DNA of 25,137 nucleotides, taken from the NCBI GenBank assembly GCA_031282465.1, contig JAITDR010000183.1:1-25137 (forward strand). Direction: 5' to 3'. Within the stretch, counting starts at the first letter, position 1, and each line of letters starts with the position of its first letter. Positions 1 to 7,238 of this stretch are shown here, one piece after another. The stretch is from Desulfovibrio sp. GTDB lineage: Bacteria > Desulfobacterota > Desulfovibrionia > Desulfovibrionales > Desulfovibrionaceae. A program made the position numbers and the translations under genes. A model generated the notes under the pieces. The model did no database searches. It was given only the letters and a program-made list of their open reading frames with translations, and had not been told where the DNA came from.

Positions 1-1776
1 GTTTTGTTTGTCCTGAGAAGCGCCTTCAGCCCCGTAAGCGCGTTTGGCCGGGGGCAGTTTGGTGATTTTCACCGGGCCGTATTCAATGCGCGGCGCCTGT
101 CCGGGTTGGTAAAATGCCAAGGAATGCTTAAGGAAGTTCACATCGTCGCGTTCCGTGCAGCCTTTGTCGAGACGCTGATGCGCCCCGCGCGACTCCCGGC
201 GTTTGAGCGCCGACCAGGCCATGGTTTCGGCGACTTCCAGGCCGTGTCCCAGTTCAATGAGGCTGAGCACGTCGGTATTGTATACGGCGCCGCGGTCCGA
301 GATATTGATGTTTTTGAAACGTTCTTTAAGCTCGGCAAGTTTGTCGGCGGTTTTCTTCATCAATTCTTCGGTGCGGTAGATGCCGCAGCCGTCTTCCATG
401 GACAGGCCCATTTCGTCGCGTATGGCGGCCCAGCTTTCCTTGCCGCGCCTGTCGAACAGGGCCTTGAAGCTGCTTTCCGCGTCCGCGGCTTGGGCGTCGA
501 CGGCCGCGGTGTTGGCGGGGACGTTTTCACGCGCGCGTTCGGCGGCGTGTATGCCGGCTACCCTGCCGAAGACCACAAGTTCCGCCAGGGAGTTCGAGCC
601 CAGGCGGTTCGCGCCGTGCAGGCCGACGGACGAGCATTCGCCGACGGCGAAAAGCCCGCGGATGCTCGTTTCACAGTGTATGTCCGTGGCTATGCCTCCC
701 ATGGTATAGTGGGCTGTGGGCCGCACGGGGATGGGGTCGTCGATGGGGTCGACGCCGACATAGGCCATGGCCAGTTCCCGGATAAAGGGGAGACGCTCCA
801 GAATTTTTTCCCTGCCCAAGTGGCGGATGTCCAGATTGACCACATCGCCGCGCGGGGTGGGGATGGTGCGTCCGGCGCGCCATTCGTGCCAGAACGCTTG
901 GGAAACTTTATCCCTGGGACCGAGTTCCATGTATTTGTTTTCCGGCTTGCCCAAGGGCGTTTCCGGCCCGAGGCCGTAATCCTGCAGGTAGCGGTAGCCG
1001 TCCTTGTTGACCATGATGCCGCCTTCGCCGCGGCTGGCCTCGGTGATCAGGATACCGGAGCCGGGCAGGCCGGTCGGGTGGTACTGCACGAACTCCATGT
1101 CGCGCAGGGCCGCGCCGTGACGGTAAGCAATGCCCATGCCCTCGCCGGTGACGATGCCCGCGTTGGTGTTGTAACGGTAGACGCGGCCCGCGCCGCCGGT
1201 GGCCAGCACGACGGCTCCGGCCCGGATCTGTACGAGGTCGCCTTCCATCATGTTCAGGGCGACGAGACCATGCACACGGCCCTCGTCGGTGAGCAGATCG
1301 AGGACGAAGTGTTCGTCGAAACGTTTGATGTTCGGGTACTTGAGCGAAGTCTGGAACAGGGAATGCAGCATGTGAAAGCCGCTTTTGTCCGCTGCGAACC
1401 AGGTTCGGGCGATTTTCATTCCGCCGAAGCGGCGCACGTTGATGCTTCCGTCTTCCTTGCGGCTCCACGGGCAGCCCCATTGTTCGAGCTGCGTCATTTC
1501 GCGCGGACAGTTCTGCACGAAATATTCCACGACATCCTGCTCGCAGAGCCAGTCTCCGCCGGAAACGGTGTCGTTGAAATGCAGGTCGAAGGAGTCGGAA
1601 TCCTGCAGAACGGCCGCCGCCCCGCCTTCCGCGGCAACGGTATGGCTGCGCATCGGGTAGACTTTGGAGATGAGCGCGACGGTCATGTTCGGATTGTTTT
1701 CGGCGGCTTCAACGGCTGTGCGGATACCCGCGCCGCCTGCGCCTATAACGGCAATGTCCACATTTATGATTTGCAC
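1..1776 (-). CDS. frdA: Fumarate reductase / succinate dehydrogenase flavoprotein subunit (3' end outside window)
   Basis: This is the catalytic FAD subunit that interconverts fumarate and succinate in a membrane-associated complex with an iron-sulfur subunit and a cytochrome b. About 592 residues are visible and no stop is reached, so the gene continues past the left edge. The N-terminus carries the dinucleotide-binding GAGGAG motif (residues 12-17). RSHT follows, with His45 in the position of the covalent FAD attachment histidine. The active-site stretch HPTGLPGSG and the later HYTMGG and LHGANRLGSNSLAE motifs are also present. The start is GTG at 1776, preceded by GGAGG at 7-nt spacing; no ATG fits as well. 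It lies 149 bp after the fumarase beta gene on the same strand, so it is probably the fourth cistron of a dicarboxylate operon. No cytochrome b gene precedes it, so the partner subunits, if linked, must lie to the left. Fumarate reductase is favoured over succinate dehydrogenase only by the anaerobic context. Confidence 0.93.
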   Translation of the reverse strand, partial: MQIINVDIAVIGAGGAGIRTAVEAAENNPNMTVALISKVYPMRSHTVAAEGGAAAVLQDSDSFDLHFNDTVSGGDWLCEQDVVEYFVQNCPREMTQLEQWGCPWSRKEDGSINVRRFGGMKIARTWFAADKSGFHMLHSLFQTSLKYPNIKRFDEHFVLDLLTDEGRVHGLVALNMMEGDLVQIRAGAVVLATGGAGRVYRYNTNAGIVTGEGMGIAYRHGAALRDMEFVQYHPTGLPGSGILITEASRGEGGIMVNKDGYRYLQDYGLGPETPLGKPENKYMELGPRDKVSQAFWHEWRAGRTIPTPRGDVVNLDIRHLGREKILERLPFIRELAMAYVGVDPIDDPIPVRPTAHYTMGGIATDIHCETSIRGLFAVGECSSVGLHGANRLGSNSLAELVVFGRVAGIHAAERARENVPANTAAVDAQAADAESSFKALFDRRGKESWAAIRDEMGLSMEDGCGIYRTEELMKKTADKLAELKERFKNINISDRGAVYNTDVLSLIELGHGLEVAETMAWSALKRRESRGAHQRLDKGCTERDDVNFLKHSLAFYQPGQAPRIEYGPVKITKLPPAKRAYGAEGASQDKQN

Positions 1777-1825
1777 TGTATGCCTCCACTGAAACGGTAA
1801 CAAGTAGTTACGCCGGGGCTTGTGC

Positions 1826-1918
1826 CTCAAAAGCGGATCGCGCCTGTGACGCGCTTTGAGGGCATTTCACCATGCGACGTTATGAGCACCGGTGAAATGC
1901 TCCGGCGAAAGATGCCGG
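1826..1918 (-). other. Three consecutive hairpins between fumarase beta and frdA
   Basis: The 149-bp spacer between the two genes folds into three inverted repeats. On the plus strand these are CCGGC/GCCGG at 1902-1918, a perfect 10-bp arm pair GCATTTCACC/GGTGAAATGC at 1862-1871 and 1891-1900, and CTCAAAAGCG/CGCTTTGAG (one bulged base) at 1826-1860. None is followed by a T-run on the minus strand, so they are not typical intrinsic terminators. They could stabilise or punctuate the mRNA between the fumarase and reductase cistrons; that role is inference. Confidence 0.6.
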
Positions 1919-1925
1919 GGTCGGT

Positions 1926-2480
1926 TCACAGTCCGACGGCCTTGAGGTCCGGCTGCACATAGAGCTCGCCGCCGACGGAATCGTTGATCACCAGCAGCGG
2001 CAGACGCTCCACCTTCAACCTACGCAGGGCTTCCGGCCCCATTTCGGGGAAGGCGACGACCTCGGCTTCCTTGATGCACACCGACAGCAGGGCGCCCGCG
2101 CCGCCGGTGGCGCCGAAGTATACGGCGCCGTAGTCTTTGAGGGATTTTTTCACCGCATCGTTGCGTATCCCTTTGCCGATGCTGCCTTTCGCGCCCAGCG
2201 AATGCAGGCGGGGAGCGAAGGAATCCATGCGGTAGCTGGTGGTCGGACCGGCCGACCCGATGACGTAGCCGGGCGGGGGAGGGGTGGGACCGACGTAATA
2301 GATGACGGCGCCCTGCAGGTCTATGGGCAGTTTTTCGCCGGCGTCCAGCATGTCGTTGAGTTTTTTATGAGCCGCATCGCGGGCGGTGTAGATGGTCCCG
2401 CTGAGGTACACGATGTCGCCGGAGCGCAGTTTGCGGGCGTCCGCATCGGACAGGGGCGCCGTTAGTTCGTAGGTAGCCAT
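1926..2480 (-). CDS. Class I (Fe-S) fumarate hydratase, beta (C-terminal) subunit
   Basis: This 184-residue protein is the small subunit of the two-subunit iron-sulfur fumarase, matching the C-terminal domain of single-chain FumA/FumB enzymes. With the alpha subunit it hydrates fumarate to malate in the cytoplasm. Family features visible are the early LRSGDIVYLSGTIYTARDAAH stretch, the YYVGPTPPPPG loop, the GPTTSYRMD motif, and KGSIGKG with a following GATGGAGAL glycine loop. The start chosen is the ATG at 2480, with GAGGAGG just upstream. It overlaps the alpha stop as TAATG, a one-base overlap that indicates translational coupling; an upstream in-frame start at 2516 would overlap alpha more and lacks a comparable ribosome site. 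L-tartrate dehydratase (TtdAB) is the main alternative, since the families are homologous, but the adjacent frdA favours fumarase. Confidence 0.9.
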   Translation of the reverse strand: MATYELTAPLSDADARKLRSGDIVYLSGTIYTARDAAHKKLNDMLDAGEKLPIDLQGAVIYYVGPTPPPPGYVIGSAGPTTSYRMDSFAPRLHSLGAKGSIGKGIRNDAVKKSLKDYGAVYFGATGGAGALLSVCIKEAEVVAFPEMGPEALRRLKVERLPLLVINDSVGGELYVQPDLKAVGL

Positions 2481-3316
2481 TACAGTTCGACCTCCTCGTG
2501 CCTCGAAGAATGGCACTGAATATTGACGGCCAGAGGAAGGCTCGCAATATGGCAGGGTGAAACGAGCATTTTGAGTCCCAGGGCCGTGGTCTTGCCGCCC
2601 AGCCCCATGGGTCCGATGCCCAGCGCGTTGACGAGTCCCAGCAGTTCGGCCTCTTTGGCGGCGAGGTCCGGGTCGGGATTCACGTCGTCGAGTTTGCGCA
2701 GCAAGGCTTTTTTGGCGAGTTTTGCCGAATGCTCAAAGGTGCCGCCGATGCCTATGCCGATGATGATCGGGGGACAGGGATTGGAACGCGACTCCGCGAC
2801 GCGGGTCAACACGAATTTCTTTATTCCTTCCCATCCTTCGGCCGGCGCGAGCATGGTTACGCGGCTCATGTTTTCCGCACCGCCGCCTTTGGCCATGAAC
2901 GCTATGCGCAGTTTGTCGCCGGGCACGATGTCGTAATGGACGACGGCCGGGGTATTGTCCCCGGTATTCTTGCGGGTGAAGGGGTCGCACGCCGATTTGC
3001 GCAGATATCCTTCTTGGTAGCCTTGGCGGACGCCTTCGTTGATCGCTTCGTTCAGGTCGCCTTCCACGCGCGCGTCCTGTCCGACTTCAACGAAGAAGAC
3101 CGCCAGACCACAGTCCTGGCACAGGGCCAGTCCGGTTTCGGCGGCCAGGTCGATGTTTTCGAGAAGCTGTTTGAAGACCTCTTTGGCGGTGGCCGAGTCT
3201 TCCCCGGCGGCACAGTCCGCCATGCGCCGTTTCACGTCATCCGGCTGGTTGCGGTTTGCGCGTATGCACATGTCGCGTACTGCTTTTGTTATGTCTTTTG
3301 CTGATACCGTTCTCAT
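2480..3316 (-). CDS. Class I (Fe-S) fumarate hydratase, alpha (N-terminal) subunit
   Basis: This 278-residue protein is the large, cluster-bearing subunit of a two-subunit fumarase. The probable [4Fe-4S] ligands fall in three conserved places: LCQDCGLAVFF in the first third, the NPCPP turn before a GIGIGGTFE glycine motif, and SPCH near the C-terminus after GLGGKTTALGLK. The start is ATG at 3316; an in-frame extension to 3439 encodes an Arg-rich tract unlike the family and is rejected. GGAGG and GGGGAG lie 11-25 nt upstream. The gene overlaps the beta start by one base. It follows the transporter by 132 bp, which contains a strong hairpin. Such oxygen-sensitive fumarases are typical of anaerobes and work with fumarate reductase; L-tartrate dehydratase alpha is the homologous alternative. 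Confidence 0.92.
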   Translation of the reverse strand: MRTVSAKDITKAVRDMCIRANRNQPDDVKRRMADCAAGEDSATAKEVFKQLLENIDLAAETGLALCQDCGLAVFFVEVGQDARVEGDLNEAINEGVRQGYQEGYLRKSACDPFTRKNTGDNTPAVVHYDIVPGDKLRIAFMAKGGGAENMSRVTMLAPAEGWEGIKKFVLTRVAESRSNPCPPIIIGIGIGGTFEHSAKLAKKALLRKLDDVNPDPDLAAKEAELLGLVNALGIGPMGLGGKTTALGLKMLVSPCHIASLPLAVNIQCHSSRHEEVEL

Positions 3317-3408
3317 AGTCCGTCTATCTCCCCGCCTCCTCCGGTGCCTTGCTTCAAGTCTGCGGAGGCGGCATGCACCGGGCCGATACCCGGCTTGGTA
3401 AAAGGCCT

Positions 3409-3437
3409 GCGGCGGGCGCTCCGGAGATGCCCGCCGC
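3409..3437 (-). other. Strong hairpin between transporter and fumarase genes
   Basis: Eleven bases after the transporter stop there is a perfect 9-bp inverted repeat, GCGGCGGGC/GCCCGCCGC, with an 11-nt loop that itself contains CTCCGGAG. On the minus strand it is followed by AGGCC and then only four T. It therefore resembles a weak or partial terminator, or an mRNA-processing structure that could set a different transcript level for the fumarase genes than for the transporter. Confidence 0.6.
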
Positions 3438-3448
3438 AAACCGCGTGT

Positions 3449-4885
3449 TCAGGAAAGCGCCAAGGGCATGTAGAACATGCTCACCGCTGCGTAGATCGCA
3501 AAATACACCAGCCCGAAGATGGTTCCGAGAATCCAGAAGTCCTTTTGGGTGATGTATCCGCAGTTGTAATAAATGGGGCTGGGGCCTGTGCCGTAAGGGG
3601 TGATGATACCCATGATGCCGAGGCTGCCGGCCAGCAGCATGCCGAGGAAACGCATGTCCATGCCCGGCACGGCCACGGCCGTTGCCAGCAGGATGGGCAG
3701 CATGGCGGTCGTGTGCGCCGTCAGGCTGGCGAAGAAATAGTGAGAGAAGAAAAACACCACCAGCAGGCCGAAAATAATGAAGGCCATGCTGTGGCCCGCG
3801 AGGTAGCCGGCGCTGACGTCGGCGAACCACTTGAGGAAGCCGACCCGTCCGAGGCCGCTTGCCATGGCCACCAAGGTGGCGAACCAGGCCAGCGTGTTCC
3901 AGGCGCCCTTGTTGGAAATGACGTCGTCCCACGTGACCACGTTAAGCATGAGCATGAGGCAGAGGACGGCGATGGCCACCAGGGTGGCGTTCATCAGCTT
4001 GGCGCCGAAAATCCACATGCAGAGGGCCAGCAGGGCCAGCAGGGCCATGGTGATTTCCTTGCGGGTCAGCGGGCCCAGCTTGGTGAGTTCGCCGGAGGCC
4101 CATGCGGGCGTGTCCGGGAAGACTTTCTGCGTGGGGGGATACACGATGTAGGCCAGCAAGGGGGTGAGAATGAAGAGTATCGCGCCTGCAGGCAACATGG
4201 ACACGAACCAGTCCATCCAGGTTATTTCCACGCCGGGTGCGGCCTTGCCTATCAGGGACATAGCCAGCAGGTTGGGGGCCAGACCGGTATAGAACAGCGA
4301 ACTGGTGACCGTTGTGGTCGCCAGACAGGTCCACATCAGATACCCGCCGATCAAGCGCGGCTGGGAATCGGGCAGCGAGTTGTACATGGGCGGGATGTTT
4401 TTCACCACCGGGTAAATCGTGCCGCCGCTACGCGCGGTATTTGAGGGAATGAAGGGCGCCAGAACCAGATCGGCCAAGGCGGCGGCGTATCCGAGGCCCA
4501 AGGCTTTGCCGCCCAGCAGTTTCATCAGCAGTAAGGCGATTCTTCTGCCCAGACCGGTTTTTTCATAGCCCATGGCGAACATGTAGGCTACGAAGATGAG
4601 CCAGACCGTGCCGTCGGTAAACCCGGAAAGCGCCCACTGCAGGGACGACCCCAGCGTTGCCGCTTTGCCTCCGGCTTGGGGCACCAACTGAAGCCCGGCT
4701 GCCGCGGTGATGCCGATGAAGCCGACGGCGGCCCCCGGCAGAGGCTCAAGAATGAGGGCCAGGACTACGCCCAGAAAGATAGCCAGATAACGCATGGCGT
4801 CCAGGCTCAGGCCTTCGGGCGGCGGTATGAAAAAGACGATTGCGGTAACAATCAACGGCAAAATGGCTTTCATTTGTTTGTTCAT
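3449..4885 (-). CDS. DASS-family dicarboxylate/anion transporter (CitT/TtdT/SodiT-like)
   Basis: This is a 478-residue polytopic inner-membrane protein of the divalent anion:sodium symporter family, probably exchanging or importing C4-dicarboxylates such as malate, fumarate or succinate. Hydrophobic segments run throughout, starting with the N-terminal AILPLIVTAIVFFIPPP and ending with a hydrophobic tail. The family's SNTARSGGTIYP motif sits near residues 145-160, and a second repeat-like substrate loop, GAWNTLAWFATLVAMAS, lies in the C-terminal half. The length is typical of CitT-type members (about 480-490). The start is ATG at 4885, with GGAG 8 nt upstream; an in-frame extension to 5065 has no membrane-protein character. 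It is the first gene of the transporter-fumarase-frdA series, which fits uptake of the substrates those enzymes use. Exact substrate and coupling (antiport or sodium symport) cannot be read from sequence. Confidence 0.9.
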   Translation of the reverse strand: MNKQMKAILPLIVTAIVFFIPPPEGLSLDAMRYLAIFLGVVLALILEPLPGAAVGFIGITAAAGLQLVPQAGGKAATLGSSLQWALSGFTDGTVWLIFVAYMFAMGYEKTGLGRRIALLLMKLLGGKALGLGYAAALADLVLAPFIPSNTARSGGTIYPVVKNIPPMYNSLPDSQPRLIGGYLMWTCLATTTVTSSLFYTGLAPNLLAMSLIGKAAPGVEITWMDWFVSMLPAGAILFILTPLLAYIVYPPTQKVFPDTPAWASGELTKLGPLTRKEITMALLALLALCMWIFGAKLMNATLVAIAVLCLMLMLNVVTWDDVISNKGAWNTLAWFATLVAMASGLGRVGFLKWFADVSAGYLAGHSMAFIIFGLLVVFFFSHYFFASLTAHTTAMLPILLATAVAVPGMDMRFLGMLLAGSLGIMGIITPYGTGPSPIYYNCGYITQKDFWILGTIFGLVYFAIYAAVSMFYMPLALS

Positions 4886-5206
4886 GGATATGCTCCGTTG
4901 CTTTGTGGACTGTCGGCCCGGGTGGGCCGGGCAAAACGTTGGAAATCTCCGGGGAGTGTCGTCGACTGTTTGTGACGGCGGCCTGTCCGCCGCGCCCGCA
5001 TGTTCTTGAAAACGCCACCCCCGCGCCCCCCGCGCTTGGGCTGTGGAACAACGTCCGAGCCGCAAGCCGAATGTTTAAGCTATAGCATGCTTTAAGAATG
5101 CAGGCAAGAGACCGATGTCCGGAATCCACCACCCCCTTGCGCGGATCGAGAGGCAAGCCCCCGGCGAGGTCAAAAAATACCACAGCAGCGTCGGGAGCCG
5201 GCGTGA
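4886..5206. other. Intergenic region between dicarboxylate operon and CRISPR array
   Basis: This 321-bp stretch holds no convincing gene. It contains the candidate promoter at 5079-5107, a roughly 190-nt leader before the transporter, and a small hairpin in that leader (CGGCGG/CCGCCG at 4976-4992). The part next to the array (5108-5206) shows no further repeat copies. A run of six T on the minus strand at about 5172-5177 lies some 30 bp past the last repeat, but no good stem precedes it. Confidence 0.6.
5079..5107 (-). promoter_or_regulatory. Candidate sigma70 promoter for the transporter-fumarase-frdA operon
   Basis: On the minus strand TTGCCT (-35, 4/6 match) at 5102-5107 and TATAGC (-10, 4/6 match) at 5079-5084 are separated by exactly 17 bp. 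This predicts a transcript start near 5072 and a 5' leader of about 190 nt. No activator site is recognisable with confidence. Confidence 0.5.
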
Positions 5207-5356
5207 GAAACACCCCCACGCATGTGGGGAAGACATGACGACGCCCGCCGCACCTGTGAAGATTTTGGAAACACCCCCACGCACGTGGGGAAGACCGGGC
5301 AAAGGACTGGGCCGGAGTTGACTGGACAGAAACACCCCCACGCACGTGGGGAAGAC
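5207..5356 (-). CRISPR. Type I-E CRISPR array, 3 repeats and 2 spacers
   Basis: Three 28-bp repeats lie at 5207-5234, 5268-5295 and 5329-5356, with two 33-bp spacers (5235-5267, 5296-5328), giving the 61-bp period usual for type I-E. Read on the minus strand the repeat starts GTCTTCCCCACG and ends CGTGGGGGTGTTTC. It forms a 7-bp stem with a 2-nt loop and leaves an 8-nt handle as expected for Cas6e cleavage. The two repeats nearer cas2 are identical. The one at 5207-5234 has one substitution that breaks the last stem pair, as is common in the oldest, leader-distal repeat. This places the leader at the cas2 side and transcription on the minus strand, in line with the cas genes. Only 20 bp separate the cas2 stop from the first repeat. 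Confidence 0.96.
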
Positions 5357-5376
5357 ACTTCATATTATTGAATTTT

Positions 5377-5664
5377 TCAGGCCGATCGCCCCGATTCTTT
5401 CATGAGAGGCATCCCGGACAGAAAAATCAACTGCCGCTCAGGAGTGCCCAAAGTGCGAATTCGATAGCCCGGCGCTGTCGAGATTTGTTGAAATACCACC
5501 AAACCGCTTGCCTGCGGGCAGTGTGTAAATAAATACTCAATTACTTCGTCGGCGACAGCGTCTTTGATACCGGATACAAAAATATTCGGCTTGGCTTCAA
5601 TAAACCATAATTTCATCCTGCCCCTGACAGCCGGGGGAAGGTGAGCAGCGACAACAACAACCAT
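5377..5664 (-). CDS. cas2: CRISPR adaptation protein Cas2 (type I-E)
   Basis: This 95-residue protein is the I-E form of Cas2, the structural dimer at the centre of the Cas1-Cas2 spacer integrase. The N-terminal VVVVAAHLPPAVRGRMK strand and the following LWFIEAKPNIFVSGI segment match the I-E family pattern (PPRLRGRL...WLLE...VYVG). Length equals the usual 94-97. The start ATG at 5664 overlaps the cas1 stop as TAATG and has AGGAGAT just upstream inside cas1, so it is translationally coupled. It is the last cas gene; its stop is followed after 20 bp by the first CRISPR repeat, so integration-leader signals must lie partly within its 3' coding end. Its base composition is lower in GC than the upstream cas genes. 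Confidence 0.93.
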   Translation of the reverse strand: MVVVVAAHLPPAVRGRMKLWFIEAKPNIFVSGIKDAVADEVIEYLFTHCPQASGLVVFQQISTAPGYRIRTLGTPERQLIFLSGMPLMKESGRSA

Positions 5665-6524
5665 TATTCATCTCCTAAAAGATAAGCAATATCTCCACCA
5701 ACCTTTCCCAGTATATTGCATTGTACGATTTTTTGTCTAAATTCATCACTTACACGATATTTATTATACTCTCCTGCCAACTCAAAAGTCAGATGAAAGG
5801 CTGTATCGATACATACATCCTCTTTATATAAATCAGCAAGATCATAGGTAAAAGGGAGAGGGCTGCCGGAATGAATATAACCTATATGCGGCGAATAGCC
5901 CATGGAAATAATGCACGCATTAAGCACTCCGTACAGTGCTGCGTTGCATGCCGTTAAAATTTGATTTGTTAAATCGCTGAGTTCAAATTGCCCCGGTCGA
6001 TATGACCGGCCCTGCCACCCCACTCCATATTTTTCCGCATACCGCGCGTAGCAAGCCTTGACTCTTTTGCCTTCCATACCGCGCAACTGAGCCAGTGTCT
6101 TATCCTTGACATCGTCTTCCGGAAAACGCTTTAAGAAAAATCTACGGGCAACTGCCAAAGCCTTTTGCGGATCGTGGGCCAAGTGCATCTGTCGGCGTAA
6201 ATTCCGCGTATCCGCAGTCGGGCTGAGACCTGCCGCATAAAAAAGTAAACTGTCCTCGCCCACCCAGCATACGGCGCAGTTGGCTGCTGCCAATACTTTG
6301 ACCGCTTCATGGGTGATGCTTACGCCAGGCCCCAACAAAAGGCAGTTGATCACGGCACACGGCAGCCTGACCACGGACCCTTCGCTGTCAATCCATTTGA
6401 CGCTGCTGTCATCAATCTCCAAACGGCCTCGTTCAAGATAAAGAAAAGGATACTTATCCTTGACTTGCGGTAAATTATCCCGCTTGACTTTGATAAACAG
6501 GCGCTTTTTCTTCTCCGCTTCCAC
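5664..6524 (-). CDS. cas1: CRISPR-associated integrase Cas1 (type I-E)
   Basis: This 286-residue protein is the metal-dependent integrase that inserts new spacers at the leader end of the array together with Cas2. The expected active-site residues are all present: Glu151 in LRGMEGKRVK, His218 in IGYIHSG, and Asp228 and Asp231 in PFTYDLADLYK, in the same spacing as the I-E enzyme of E. coli (offset by ten). The start is ATG at 6524, 3 bp after the cas5e stop. The 3' half of the gene (about 5664-5990) is clearly AT-richer, roughly 40% GC by eye, than the cascade genes upstream, whereas the 5' part looks like its neighbours. The protein appears intact and probably active. Confidence 0.96.
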   Translation of the reverse strand: MEAEKKKRLFIKVKRDNLPQVKDKYPFLYLERGRLEIDDSSVKWIDSEGSVVRLPCAVINCLLLGPGVSITHEAVKVLAAANCAVCWVGEDSLLFYAAGLSPTADTRNLRRQMHLAHDPQKALAVARRFFLKRFPEDDVKDKTLAQLRGMEGKRVKACYARYAEKYGVGWQGRSYRPGQFELSDLTNQILTACNAALYGVLNACIISMGYSPHIGYIHSGSPLPFTYDLADLYKEDVCIDTAFHLTFELAGEYNKYRVSDEFRQKIVQCNILGKVGGDIAYLLGDE

Positions 6525-6527
6525 GGA

Positions 6528-7229
6528 TTACCCCGCAGCAATAATCGTTACCATGCGTTTCGCATACAGCTTCTGCGGGCCGAAACGCAAGGGAACATCT
6601 GCAAGAATGCGTTCTTCACCGACATGTGATCCTTCGCATACACGAAAAACTTCCTGTCGGTTTTTACTCCCGGCCAGTCCGGCCGCTTTTTCCAACGCCT
6701 GTTCCTCGGCAGCAAACAGCCCCTGATACACGAATTCCACCGGCACGCAACATCGGCGCCCGAGCGAAATATCCCAACATGGAAATTGCAGCGCCTGCTC
6801 CAGATGTTCGGCCAGATGCACGGGAACGCCCAGCGCAACAGCAAAGGCCATATCCTGCACAAAGTACCGGTAGGTCAGCTTCGCCCCTCCCCCCACAGCC
6901 TTCTTGCCTTCGCTCGTTTTGGGTATGTGCAGGGTCTCCCAGTCATCCTTGTCGTCGTAACCGTTGCCTACCATGTGAAAATCACGGAGTTGCAACGGCC
7001 GCTCAACACTTTTCCCCGAACGTGCATAGGCCAGTACCGTCTGCCGAAAAGGCTGAAAACAGGCAAGTAACTCCGTTTGCTCGCCTTTTGCTCCCAAAGC
7101 CGCACAGATCAGGCCCAGCACTCCCGATCGCGTGGGAAAATTCAGACTGGCCCGGCGGCTGAAAAGGGAGTCAACTCCCCATGACTGTAACGGTCCTTCC
7201 AGCCATAAAAGCACTACGGCGTTGTCCAT
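6528..7229 (-). CDS. cas5: Cascade subunit Cas5e (CasD)
   Basis: This 233-residue RAMP protein caps the 5' handle of the crRNA in the type I-E Cascade complex. The N-terminal VLLWLEGPLQSWG is the characteristic Cas5 signature, followed by TRSGVLGLICAALG, also conserved in the family. The length is close to the roughly 225 residues of E. coli CasD. It starts with ATG at 7229, 9 bp after the cas7e stop, and ends 3 bp before cas1, so it belongs to the same operon. Nothing suggests loss of function. Confidence 0.95.
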   Translation of the reverse strand: MDNAVVLLWLEGPLQSWGVDSLFSRRASLNFPTRSGVLGLICAALGAKGEQTELLACFQPFRQTVLAYARSGKSVERPLQLRDFHMVGNGYDDKDDWETLHIPKTSEGKKAVGGGAKLTYRYFVQDMAFAVALGVPVHLAEHLEQALQFPCWDISLGRRCCVPVEFVYQGLFAAEEQALEKAAGLAGSKNRQEVFRVCEGSHVGEERILADVPLRFGPQKLYAKRMVTIIAAG

Positions 7230-7238
7230 AACGACCGC

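Noticed and set aside
4..1800. A 598-codon open frame on the plus strand
   Set aside because: It is the antisense shadow of frdA, whose translation has all flavoprotein motifs.
2480..3316. L-tartrate dehydratase (TtdAB with TtdT-type transporter)
   Set aside because: It is possible by homology and by transporter family, but the following frdA makes fumarase the more consistent reading; kept only as an alternative.
5075..5363. Open frames with repeated SSPRAWGCF / PTCVGVF blocks across the CRISPR repeats
   Set aside because: The apparent protein repeats are translations of the 28-bp CRISPR repeats; spacing and spacers fit an array, not a gene.
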